Source: Spodoptera frugiperda
Taxonomy: Eukaryota; Arthropoda; Insecta; Lepidoptera; Noctuidae
NCBI RefSeq assembly: GCF_023101765.2
Contig: NC_064233.1
Span: 6,223,501-6,287,500 of the forward strand
Reading direction: 5' to 3'
DNA: 64,000 nt
Numbering within the stretch: the first letter of the stretch is position 1; the number at the start of each line of letters is the position of its first letter. Below the pieces are notes generated by a model. The model ran no database searches. It was not told the origin of the DNA and saw only the letters and a program-made list of their open reading frames with translations. This document shows positions 56,324 through 64,000 of the stretch, one piece after another. The translations under genes and the position numbers were made by a program.

Positions 56324-59300
56324 CGTCACGCCTTTTATCCTCGAAGGGGTAGGCAGAGGTGCACATTACAGCAAGTAATGCCGCTATACAATGTACACCC
56401 ACTTTTCACCATTTCTGTTATAAGTCCCATGTAATAGGGGGTGATCCTATTGCCATATACTGGACACAATTCCAGACTCCGTGCTACTACAGAGAAATTT
56501 TCGAAAATTTGAAAAAAGCCCAGTTATACTTTGCCCGACCCGGGAATCGAACACGAGACCCCTTCTACGGAAGTCGCACTTGCGACCACTCGACCAGCGA
56601 GGCAGTTTTTATTTTATTATTTATTATAATAAAGTAACTCACAATACTGTTCCTTCTCTGCCTTCATATCCCTCAAATAATTGAGTCGAGCGCTCTGCAA
56701 CAACACTCGTAGCCTCGACATTTGCTTTATATAGGCAGACTGTAGCAGCTTCAGGCACGTCTTGGCCACGGAGACCGCTTCCTCAGCCGTGTACACTCCG
56801 GCTTTCCTGGAATCAAAAAGGTAATATATAGAAATAAACAATTATATTGTTAGAATTTTAATCTCTGATAGGTAAAGGTTTTGCACAATTATAAAATTAC
56901 AATCTTCCTAAAAGTGTGGAAGAGTCATGCTTCGGCACTAATGGGCCGGCTCGACCGGAGTGATACCACGGCCTCGCAGAAAACCGACGTGAAACAACGC
57001 TTGCGTTGTGTATCGTTATGTGAGTTCCCTTTCTCAATCCCCGATTTCCCAACACCCATAAAAAAGTATTATAAATTCGAATGTTTGTTGTGTGTATGGT
57101 GGTTACTCAATCTCGTCAAAATAGCTAAAGGGATCGAGATGAAATTTGGACCACAGGTAGGTTATAGTCTGAAATAACACTTTTTTTTTAAAGGGACAAT
57201 CCCGCCACAACCTCCCATACCGCTGCAACTCCTGTAAGCCAGGATCTACAGTAGATACAAACATGAAAACACTGGAACACTGAAGTCCGGCGCGTCCCAG
57301 GGAAATGAATGACTGTCTTGGATCCCGCAACGAAACAAATCAGAAGATGTTATTAGAGGAGAAGAAAAAGAAAACGATAGTTTACACTTCCCTCGGTGAA
57401 TTTAAAGCAGGAGACAGAATGACTTAAGCCTAAAGTCACAAAAGAGACCGTACAACTGGGAGAAGCCCAGTAAAATACTAGCTAAAAATAGTTAGCCTGA
57501 TCCGGAGCTGTGGACTACCTAGCTGGTTTACCAGGGCTCCGGCTCGAAAAGCAGGAGAAGGAACGGGGTGGTTTTTAGTCAGTAAGAGTCTGACACTCCC
57601 TCTCGCCTCGCCCAAGGCGGGAGAAGGCATTGGATGATTTTCCCCCACAAAAAAAGGGGTATATTATGGTCTGGAATAACACATGGGATATAGATATAGG
57701 ATATTACTCTCCTGTGCACCAGGATCTACAGAAGATACAACCATAAAAATATCGAAACATTGAAGACCGGTGAGTCCTAGGTACATGAATAACTACACTG
57801 TATTGGACAGTATAGGATCCTGTAAATAGGTTTATAAGCTGTTGATTATTATTACAATACAGTATTGGACAGTTTAGGATCCTGCAAATGAGCTTCTAGG
57901 CTGTTGATTATTATTACAATACAGTATTGGACAGTATAGGATCCTTCAAATGGGCTTATAGGCTGTTGATTATTATTACAATACAGTATTGGACAGTATA
58001 GGATCCTTCAAATGGGCTTATAGGCTGTTGATTATTATTACAATACAGTATTGGACAGTATAGGATCCTTCAAATGGGCTTATAGGCTGTTGATTATTAT
58101 TACAATACAGTATTGGACAGTATAGGATCCTTCAAATGGGCTTATAGGCTGTTGATTATTATTACAATACAGTATTGGACAGTATAGGATCCTGTAAATA
58201 GGTTTATAAGCTGTTGATTATTATTACAATACAGTATTGGACAGTTTAGGATCCTGCAAATGAGCTTCTAGGCTGTTGACAGTTACCAGAGAGGCAGTTC
58301 CTCGCAGGGCGCGTCCTCCGTGTCGGAGAGGTCCTCGTGGTCCCCGGCGCGGCAGTCCCCGGCGGGGCCGAGCGCCACGCTCTCGCCGTCGCTGTCGCTG
58401 CAGCTCGCGCACTCCATCATCGACGTCGCGTGCGCCGCGTTTATCGATGTCGCGTCTAGTTGCTCTGCAATATTAAATTAACCCGCCATTGGTATCCTAT
58501 ATGTCTATGAGACCGGGTAATTTAAAAACTACGAATATTTTTTACACTGTTTATCGAATTACCTACGTTGCGATTTCGAGTAGTTGCCTTATTGCACGCC
58601 CTCTACCATTAGTCCACCCCGCAACAGCAATACGGGCGTTTTATTTTTATGTCCTTTCTATGCCATTTTATCTCTTTTATTATCTATTTGTATATTTATG
58701 TCATTTTGTGTCCTTCCAATGTTAATGTCCTATTTTATATCGTTTCTAATTCAAAATATCTATCTAAAAAATCTAATAATAATAAAAAAATAATACATAA
58801 ACCACAAAATCACGGTGCAGGAGACCACGGTCACTGACTATGTAAGACAAATACACGTCACCAGTGGCGGGTTAAATAGTTACTCGTAAGCACAGTATTA
58901 CTCGATGAAGCTAAGCTGTCGAGTAAGGCAGTTGTCCTACCAACGGCGAGAAAACGACTAACTATCGGCTATTTTCTCGCTCAAGAAACGTACAATAGAT
59001 ATAGTTTCCGTGTGAACAAAAGAGATGCATATACAAACAGTTGATCGCTGACTGTTCATACGCCGGCGAGCACTCGCTTCACTAGTTAAACATCGGAAAT
59101 AAATATTAAATATCGGAACTACGCACTCGCTCCCTAACTCGCTAACTCGTTTCTAGTTCTAGCTTAACTCGTTACTCGTTAATCGTTGCCGGTGAGACAA
59201 GTGCTTAAAGCCCATGGATTGAGCTTTTGTCCACACATTCAGCATTGATCTATCGAATGAGGTCCACCGGTTCAGTATTCGCCAAAGGATGACGGTGCTT

Positions 59301-62300
59301 CGAGTAGTCTCATAGCAATGAGTTTTGCGGTCTACACGTTGATTTTACTTGACTTCGAGTAAAACTATCGAGTAATACCGAATGTGAGTACGGAGCTATG
59401 AATGCGTTTGTTTCCACCAATCATATTCATTGGTTCTTTTCTTTTCTTTCATATAGCATAGCATATGCGTGCTATGGATACAAGCTACGGATGTGTGCTA
59501 TGGATGGCTTCCCTACTATCGATACATCGCATAGCTGCGCATCTTCCTCACACGGCTACAACTAACATCACGCTGCAATCAAATGGAACCGAGCAACGGA
59601 TGAAATTGCGTGGGAGTAGCTAATAGGATATATTTATTTTTTATGGGACAAACCCGCCGGACTCCCGGACGTATAAACGGATATTTTTTTTAATGGGACA
59701 ACCTCCCATACCTCTGCAACTCCTGTAAGCCAGGATCTACAGTAGATACAAACATGAAAACACCGGAACACTGAAGTCCGGCGCGTCCCAGGGAAATGAA
59801 TGACTGTCTTGGATCCCGCAACGAAACAAATCAGAAGATGTTATTAGAGGAGAAGAAAATAAAACGATAGTTTCCACTTCCCTCGGTGAATTTAATGCAG
59901 GAGACAGGATGACTTAAGCCTTAAGGCACAAAAGAGACTGCACAACTGGGAGAAGCCCAGTCGCCAAGCACCACGGATATAAAAGGATATATGTGAATAG
60001 AAATGCAAAAGGTACTCACTGAATGGATCAACGACCTGCGGTTCAGCTTGTTCCTGTTCAGCCGGATCGCTGACAACAGACACTGATGATGCACAGGATG
60101 TCGTGCGCGGACGTTCCGGCCTGAAAGATTGTCAGCATATTAGTATGGGTTCCTACAAGTTACGAGGTCGACTGTACAATTTCGAGCTCAAGCGAAGAGA
60201 TAGAGAAAATAGGCTTAAAATAAAACATTATCATCTAAGTTAATCTTACCAATATTATAAAAGACAAATGTGTGTTTGTGTGTATGTTTGTAACTTAATC
60301 ACGTCAAAACGGCTGAAGACGTCGGAATGAAAGTTGGAACAGAGGTAGCTTATGGTCTGCAATAACATATATGGAACGTTTATCCCATCGGAATGTGGGC
60401 AAAGCCGCTGGCAGAAGCTAACTAATTATACATGCGACATATCGCCAGTTATGTTATTGTTTCAACTAAAACCTATTTCAATCGCTTATAGACGAGTTTC
60501 TTGTCCATTTTCTATGTTTTTATCATTAAGAAGTTCACAGTCATAATTTGCCCAAATCGAGGATCAAATCTGGGCGCATCACATTCTAGGAATCAATGGC
60601 GATATGCTTATTTCTCCTTTGTCGTGGTTGTATTTACAAACAGATTTCAACCAAGACCAACCAATTTATAAAACAGATAAATACACTTGGGAGCAAAAAA
60701 AAAAAACGGAGCCAGTATAATATTTTTAAGAACCGTCTAAACTTTAAACAAAGTCGTCTAAACGTTTTACAAGAAAATACTCTCAGTATAAAGGTAATTA
60801 AATGACCTTTTATACGACATAAGTTACCAATAAATAAAATACTTGTATCAGAAAATATTTATAAAGAAATTAAAAAGGTAAAATGCTCCGTTTCTTTGCT
60901 TCTAAATGTAGGTAGTACAAAATATCGCTATATCTTTATTACACAATCGTTGTAATATCATCATCATCATCATCATCAGCCGAGAGACGTCCACTGCTGA
61001 ACAAAGGCCTCCCCCTTAGTCCTCCACGTAGAACGACAAGCCGCCACCTGCATCCACTGGCTCCCCGCCACTCTGACGATGTCGTCGGTCCACCTAGTGG
61101 GAGGTCTGCCTACGTTGCGTCTTCCGGTTGTAATATAAATAAGAAGTATTCTATCGATACATACTTAACATAATGCTGTAGCTGGTTGAGAAGAGTCTCG
61201 GTGGTAACGACGGGCGGCGGGGCGGCCGCGCTGCGTTGCCGCGCGTACAACGCTGCGCGGGCGTGCTCGAAACATAACCTGGGAATTATATTAAGAAATA
61301 TGTATTATTTTAATATCATGGCATATCCCTTGAAGTATTAGGTAGTAATGACACAAATTAAAATAATAAATTACCTAATATGTACCTACCTTTTTTATTT
61401 ATAGGGATTATAAAACTTAAAAATCTATTTAGTACGGACTAAATAGATTTTTAGGTTGGTAGGACAGTTAGGTAATGAAAAAATACTAGACAGTACACAC
61501 GATTTTTTTTATTCCATCATATGTATAACAAAACAATAATTAGATAAAATTAATGAAGTTTAGGAGTAACTACGTCATTTCTACGTATAAAACGTACCTA
61601 GAAGTGACATCACGCAATTTCAAATCAATATATCTTCGAAAGTATTTGTTTTCGTAAGAAAAAAAAATACTTGTCTAATATTTAAAAATAATCTACAAGA
61701 TAGACATTAAAATGAAAGTTAGGCATCTACTATATTGTCCAATATGTTAAAAGTATGTATTGTGGTATTTATTCCGACTAAAACTAGCTATGAATGTATG
61801 TACTTATTGTCGAAACATTACGCTGCATATCTTAAAAGCCTTTTAAATTTACTACTCACCTAAACACGTGATAAACTAATTTTAAAGAATTAAGTAATTA
61901 GGTTTTGTAATCCCAATACTATACGTTAAGATCTTAAATTAACACATTTGAAAGTGTCCATTTTCTACTGTATTTTAATGGCTAATGGTAGATTTTTAAC
62001 TAGAACGTGGTATTTTTAAAGACGAGCCTTCTTGGACGTGGTATATTATTAATATTTTGAGAATATTTATAAAGCGTAGAAAGCGCAAATGAATTCTTAA
62101 ATGTAGGATATTTAAAAGAGAACTGTAAAAAACGCTATTCATTAACTAAAAATCACGGTAATATAGAGGAGAAAAGCTCTACTAGTTTCGGATCACAGAG
62201 GGACTCTTCATCATGAGCAGCATGCGCAGACGCGGCGACGTCGCACAGCCTACTTTTCTAGGACTACATCGTGATTTTTGGTTAATTTAGTATGTCTCAC

Positions 62301-63787
62301 GATAGTTATTACAAAAATAACGCGATTCGTGTTCACGAGATGTTATAGAATTTCCAAAAGCCCGACACAGATCAAATATACCTATCTTTCTTTTTTAAAA
62401 ACGTTTTGTGTTCCAATGAATATGATTGGTGGAAGCCAAACGCATCCACAACAACGTAGCATAACACATATCTGGTGGAAAAAGCAGGTTTTTAAAGGAA
62501 AATGGTCCAATGATCAATATCAGACTTTTACTGACTAAAAACCACCCCCGTTCCTTCTCCTGCTTTGAGCTGGAGCTCCGGTAATCTGCTACGTTATCCG
62601 CAGCTCCGGAGGAAAAACACCCTTAATCCTATGTCTAGTATAAAATTATGAAGTTTATTAAAGTTTTTGACTCACCCTGGATCCCGATGATCCCTGGAGT
62701 CTATAGGAGCGGGCATGTTACACCGCTCCCCATTGCCGAAGGTATGGTTACATTGCCTGTACGGCGCGGTGGGGTCTCTCAAGATATGCCTGTAGCAGTA
62801 CTGCCGTCCGGTCACCACTGGCAGGAGACATTCGTAGCTTTTGTTGGCACATAGTCGGGAACGGGAGACGATCTCTTTTTGGAGCTGGAAATAAAGAAAA
62901 TGGGTGGTGCTGTTTTAAAGTATTCTAGAAGGTAGTGGAACTTTTGGTAGTCGTTTCCACAGCACAGTGGGTTAGTCCAAGGGCGTAGCTAGCGCCGTAT
63001 CTGTCGTATCAATTACACGGGGCGCCCAACGTGTATAGGTATGCAAAAAATAAAAATTTCCAATTTTTTATTCCATTTCAGAAATTACATAAGTCCAAAA
63101 AATCAATTCCTTCTTTTTTCGCGTAAAACATGCGTTCAAAAGTTGGCAACAACTTTAGGTAACTTAACGACGTCGTAAGGGTAACCTAAATATGGGTTCT
63201 GTTACAGCATTGGTAAGTCCTCTCTTTGAGGCTTGAGACACTGGGCGGTTCTGTAAAATCGTTTTCTTGAAGATGACTATGCAGGTTACCGTGGCTCTAG
63301 CTAAAAGCATCGAAACTCTAAATCTCTGGATCGACCTTGGTTTTTACAGAAACACCAATTCAACAAATTAATGCAAAAAAATCTATTGAGAGTAGGAACG
63401 AGCTAGTTCTAAGTCAGTAAGAGTTTGACATTCCCTCTCGCATCGAAGGAGATGGTCATTAGATGATTTTCCTCTTAAACAAAAAGCAACTAACCTTCTT
63501 TCTAAAACACTAATTAACACTTTAAACGCCACGGGGATCACCGGTGACCGACGTTAGCGGAGGATTTGCCTTCAACAGTTTTCTATTGGCAGTCAAAGAC
63601 TTAAAAACCATAATACCTGAGCTCTAAGCTTCTCCTCCTCCTGTTTCTTCACCACCTCAGGGTCTGGTGGTTTGATAGACTTCACGTTGGTGATGCGCAC
63701 TCCAGACGACGCCACCCTGCCACCACGACTGAGCATCCTGACTTTTGGAAGGTGGATCACTTTTCCTGGTGTCTGAGGCTGTGACAT
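52294..63787 (-). CDS. KANSL2: KANSL2 (NSL complex subunit 2), ten coding exons
   Basis: Minus-strand exons 63787-63617, 62884-62676, 61278-61165, 60120-60020, 58465-58287, 56806-56643, 55806-55661, 54600-54460, 53338-53207 and 52449-52294 make a protein of about 503 residues, near the usual family length. Two Cys/His zinc-binding potential DNA-binding domains are visible. The first is at about residues 69-132 (C..C..CYRHILRDPTAPYRQC..C..CFEH). The second spans exons 8-9 (CTFSEGGVRC, CLRHILHD, LFAPCGD). Between them lies the family block AGVYTAEEA..LQSAYIKQMSRL. KANSL2 is a subunit of the nuclear NSL complex with the MOF/KAT8 acetyltransferase, which acetylates histone H4. One frame break is present in exon 5 (see findings). 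The 5' end may lie beyond the window: the frame is open before the ATG back to an acceptor. Confidence 0.9.
52515..52958 (-). repeat. SINE D then family B, both reversed
   Basis: 52515-52700: SINE D (gcccacactaggattttctc to gccaaccgtacag). 52725-52955: family B (aaaaccgacgtgaaacaatg to tttaccgacttataacat). Confidence 0.85.
53045..53190 (+). repeat. family A repeat, 11 bp from a KANSL2 donor
   Basis: gggaaaatcatccaatgact to ctaggtagtccgcagctc; almost consensus. Confidence 0.9.
53207..53338 (-). CDS. KANSL2: KANSL2 coding exon 9
   Basis: Acceptor TAATTCCAG, donor GTAAGA, phase 0, 44 codons. Encodes VLFAPCGDTRGVASCREPV and SSACRYHTDPPVYT, completing the second zinc domain (CGD, C..H). A family A repeat ends about 11 bases past the end of the donor hexamer. 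Confidence 0.92.
53395..53595 (-). mobile_element. LINE 3' tail family P
   Basis: caactacttccgcgcgattt, ggtcatagcgtgatgtttta, ggagattagcgcgttcaaac. Confidence 0.65.
53710..53890 (+). repeat. family B repeat, diverged
   Basis: tttatggtacaagtcagtaa to gggattgggaagattggag. Confidence 0.8.
53990..54195. repeat. repeat with agcttcactagagg
   Basis: tctccataggaatctacact, caaatagcttcactagagg, matching 23400-23535. Confidence 0.6.
54222..54543. repeat. KANSL2: 109-bp triplication over a KANSL2 exon end
   Basis: Exact copies start at 54222, 54331 and 54440 (period 109; the third lasts 104 bases). Each holds the last 84 coding bases of exon 8, its donor and the first intron bases. Confidence 0.95.
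54460..54600 (-). CDS. KANSL2: KANSL2 coding exon 8 (second zinc domain)
   Basis: Acceptor CCTTGCAG, donor GTATAT, phase 0 both sides. Encodes ARCTFSEGGVRCPAPGLP and RHCLRHILHDSQQ, the start of the second Cys/His domain. Its 3' end and donor are copied twice more downstream (+ strand 54222-54439). Reading through the first donor meets a stop six codons on, so splicing at 54460 is needed. Confidence 0.92.
54630..55010. mobile_element. inverted-repeat element next to a KANSL2 acceptor
   Basis: Arms of about 76 bases, roughly 85% matched: ggctatttgtaaaacaccgg at 54646 and its reverse near 54990, continuing through ctcaggactat/gtagtcctgag. Starts about 30 bases upstream of the exon 8 acceptor. 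Confidence 0.75.
55180..55428. mobile_element. MITE family G, best copy
   Basis: ggtgcttttccaccaaaaat and ctggtggaaaagcacc ends; interior ccatttccaccagtgctaag and agtagggaagccattcgta. Confidence 0.8.
55438..55597 (+). repeat. family A repeat
   Basis: gggagaaaatcatccaatga to tcagccctaccgggcccc. Confidence 0.85.
55661..55806 (-). CDS. KANSL2: KANSL2 coding exon 7
   Basis: Acceptor AATTCACAG, donor GTAAGA, phase 1 in and phase 0 out. Encodes a basic stretch with TVRERRQLRKLKAFASYHRK and ends HRKRDK. Confidence 0.9.
55905..56180 (+). repeat. family B repeat with extra tail
   Basis: agaataagttggtaaacgag to caactcacacaaggc; then a second cccataggcatcagcgat piece. Confidence 0.8.
56237..56321 (+). 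repeat. (CA)n microsatellite
   Basis: About 42 uninterrupted ca units. Confidence 0.98.
56322..56608 (-). mobile_element. SINE family C, complete, reversed
   Basis: From cgtcacgccttttatcctcg to cgaccactcgaccagcgagg with the whole tRNA head. Its 3' end abuts the CA run, so the microsatellite may have grown from its tail. It ends about 30 bases from the exon 6 donor. Confidence 0.9.
56643..56806 (-). CDS. KANSL2: KANSL2 coding exon 6
   Basis: Acceptor GATTCCAG, donor GTGAGT, phase 2 in and phase 1 out. Encodes KAGVYTAEEAVSVAKTCLK and IKQMSRLRVLLQSARLNYLR, the best-conserved central block of KANSL2 proteins. Confidence 0.94.
56920..57060 (-). repeat. family B repeat fragment
   Basis: gagtcatgcttcggcactaa to ccgatttcccaacaccc. 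Confidence 0.8.
57190..57645. repeat. family M copy then reversed family A
   Basis: 57190-57485 family M (ggacaatcccgccacaacct to gcccagtaa). 57497-57643 family A reversed (ctgatccggagctgtggact to attggatgattttcccc). Confidence 0.8.
57797..58280 (+). repeat. 62-bp satellite array, eight units
   Basis: Units begin near 57797, 57859, 57921, 57983, 58045, 58107, 58169 and 58231. Core cagtattggacagt.taggatcct then ggctgttgattattatta. The last unit is cut and runs into the KANSL2 exon 5 donor. Confidence 0.93.
58287..58465 (-). CDS. KANSL2: KANSL2 coding exon 5, frame broken by one base
   Basis: Acceptor ATTGCAG, donor GTAACT. The exon is 179 bases, but the phases of exons 4 and 6 demand one base fewer (or two more). 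Its 5' part reads QLDATSI in the frame inherited from exon 4. Its 3' part reads CASCSDSDGE and DLSDTEDAPCEELPL in another frame, the acidic type expected before AGVYTAEEA. The change of frame falls at or near a run of four T (+ strand 58440-58443). The inherited frame stays open but becomes an Arg-rich shadow. An extra base in the run (assembly or allele) is the simplest explanation. Confidence 0.7.
58923..59208. mobile_element. taggcagttgtccc-type MITE, copy 3
   Basis: taaggcagttgtcctaccaa to gccggtgagacaagtgctta; opposite orientation to copies 1 and 2, longer through an insertion (catcggaaataaatatt). Confidence 0.75.
59395..59575. mobile_element. MITE family G fragment
   Basis: tgcgtttgtttccaccaatc, gatggcttccctactatcga. 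Confidence 0.6.
59640..59970 (+). repeat. family M repeat, long copy
   Basis: From tttaatgggacaacctccca to aactgggagaagcccagt, nearly identical to 57190-57485. Confidence 0.8.
60020..60120 (-). CDS. KANSL2: KANSL2 coding exon 4
   Basis: Acceptor TCTTTCAG, donor GTGAGT, phase 2 in and phase 1 out. Encodes a Ser/acidic linker (CASSVSVVSDPAEQEQAEP) ending VVDPF. Confidence 0.85.
60250..60425 (+). mobile_element. non-LTR retrotransposon 3' tail
   Basis: aatcacgtcaaaacggctga, atggtctgcaataacata, ggcaaagccgctggcagaag. Confidence 0.65.
60960..61130 (-). mobile_element. RTE-type LINE 3' end
   Basis: Minus-strand frame of about 49 codons reads NVGRPPTRWTDDIVRVAG, then SQWMQVAACRSTWRTKGEAF and ends QQWTSLG before TGA at 60973-60975, followed by (ATG)n. 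This is the characteristic C-terminus and tail of RTE-clade retrotransposons, severely 5'-truncated. Confidence 0.8.
61165..61278 (-). CDS. KANSL2: KANSL2 coding exon 3
   Basis: Acceptor ATTCCCAG, donor GTATGT, phase 2 on both sides. Encodes LCFEHARAALYARQRS, which closes the first zinc domain (Cys and His), then TETLLNQLQHYV as in other KANSL2 proteins. Confidence 0.9.
   Translation of the reverse strand, partial: VMFRARPRSVVRAATQRGRPAARRYHRDSSQPATALC
61418..61453. repeat. perfect 16-bp hairpin
   Basis: taaaaatctatttagt, loop acgg, then its exact reverse complement. Confidence 0.85.
61535..61725 (+). repeat. repeat family R
   Basis: caatatatcttcgaaagtat and taatctacaagatagacatt; inverted relative of 34860-35095. 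Confidence 0.55.
62140..62610. repeat. MITE H, MITE G end and family A in series
   Basis: 62140-62285 H (gaaaagctctactagtttcg, cagacgcggcgacgtcgcac). 62405-62490 G end (aatatgattggtggaagcca, tctggtggaaaaagc). 62495-62610 family A forward with an internal deletion, 66 bases from the exon 2 donor end. Confidence 0.7.
62676..62884 (-). CDS. KANSL2: KANSL2 coding exon 2 (first zinc domain)
   Basis: Acceptor ATTTCCAG, donor GTGAGT, phase 0 in and phase 2 out. Encodes LCANKSYEC, YCYRHILRDPTAPYRQC and ERCNMPAP, the core of the first C3Hc3H-type domain. Confidence 0.93.
63380..63605. repeat. family A (reversed, diverged) then family O
   Basis: 63380-63475: gagtaggaacgagctagttc and attagatgattttcc. 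63515-63605: cgttagcggaggatttgcct, aacagttttctattggcagt; ends at the exon 1 donor. Confidence 0.65.
63617..63787 (-). CDS. KANSL2: KANSL2 coding exon 1
   Basis: ATG in context TCAGCCATG, 57 codons, donor GTATTA, phase 0. Encodes MSQPQTPGKVIHLPKVRML and a basic, probably coiled end KKQEEEKLRAQ. An acceptor (TTTCCAG) lies at 63808-63809, so the exon continues into 5' UTR or, less likely, upstream coding sequence. Confidence 0.85.
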
Positions 63788-63864
63788 GGCTGAAGTCGAC
63801 GGATTAACTGGAAATGGTGAGAAAATGTTCGTTAGTTAGGTCTTACTAGGTACCTAATAAGTAT

Positions 63865-64000
63865 CACTACACATGGTATAAAACAAAGTCGCTTTCTCTG
63901 TCCCTATGTCCCTCTGTACGCTGAAATCTTTAAAACTAAGGACTTTAAAACAAAGGTTTATATGTCAATACATGCATAATATATCACAGCAGCAGAAAGT
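63865..64000 (+). repeat. repeat shared with ced-6 intron 6
   Basis: tataaaacaaagtcgctttc, ctgtccctatgtccctctgt and catgcataatatatcac match 26130-26400. Cut by the window end. Confidence 0.6.

Noticed and set aside
56189..56434. 81-codon frame with a Thr-His repeat
   Set aside because: Translation of the (CA)n microsatellite and SINE C.
58224..58412. Arg-rich 62-codon minus-strand frame
   Set aside because: It is the shifted frame of KANSL2 exon 5 in GC-rich DNA and runs on into the satellite array.

Overview
The window is eukaryotic nuclear DNA, most likely from a moth or butterfly (Lepidoptera). The genes have short coding exons with GT-AG introns, the intergenic DNA is AT-rich, and the non-coding part is packed with many copies of a few short repeat families: tRNA-headed SINEs, 3' ends of RTE-like and other LINEs, and palindromic MITEs. 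The species cannot be named from the sequence. Three protein-coding genes are supported.

Region 1-13866 is upstream of the first gene. It is almost entirely repeats and shows no convincing coding exon; 5' non-coding exons of ced-6 may lie here but cannot be located. Region 13868-29843 (+) is ced-6 (GULP1 family), the PTB-domain engulfment adaptor, in ten coding exons that join in phase to 527 residues. Its second intron carries a tandem palindromic array and a TA-flanked pogo-type transposon whose transposase ORF is split by a younger insertion.

Region 32250-43906 (+) is a gene I cannot name. Three separate first exons (32250, 36021, 40489) each encode their own start codon, N-terminal region and most of a transmembrane helix. 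All end in phase 1 and fit one shared last exon at 43812-43906, which finishes the helix and adds a lysine-rich tail ending in a dilysine (KKXX-type) motif. Predicted products are 63, 112 and 157 residues. This is the most interesting locus in the window.

Region 43907-52293 is intergenic: MITEs, SINEs, LINE tails and two striking inverted repeats. Region 52294-63787 (-) is the KANSL2/NSL2 subunit of the NSL histone acetyltransferase complex, in ten coding exons (about 503 residues), convergent with the previous gene. In this sequence its fifth exon carries an apparent one-base frame break. Its eighth exon has its 3' part and splice donor tandemly triplicated, and a 62-bp satellite array runs up to the donor of exon 5.

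The three genes have no obvious shared pathway: apoptotic-cell engulfment and endocytic adaptor, small membrane proteins probably of the ER, and chromatin modification. The remaining open frames are repeat-derived or shadows.
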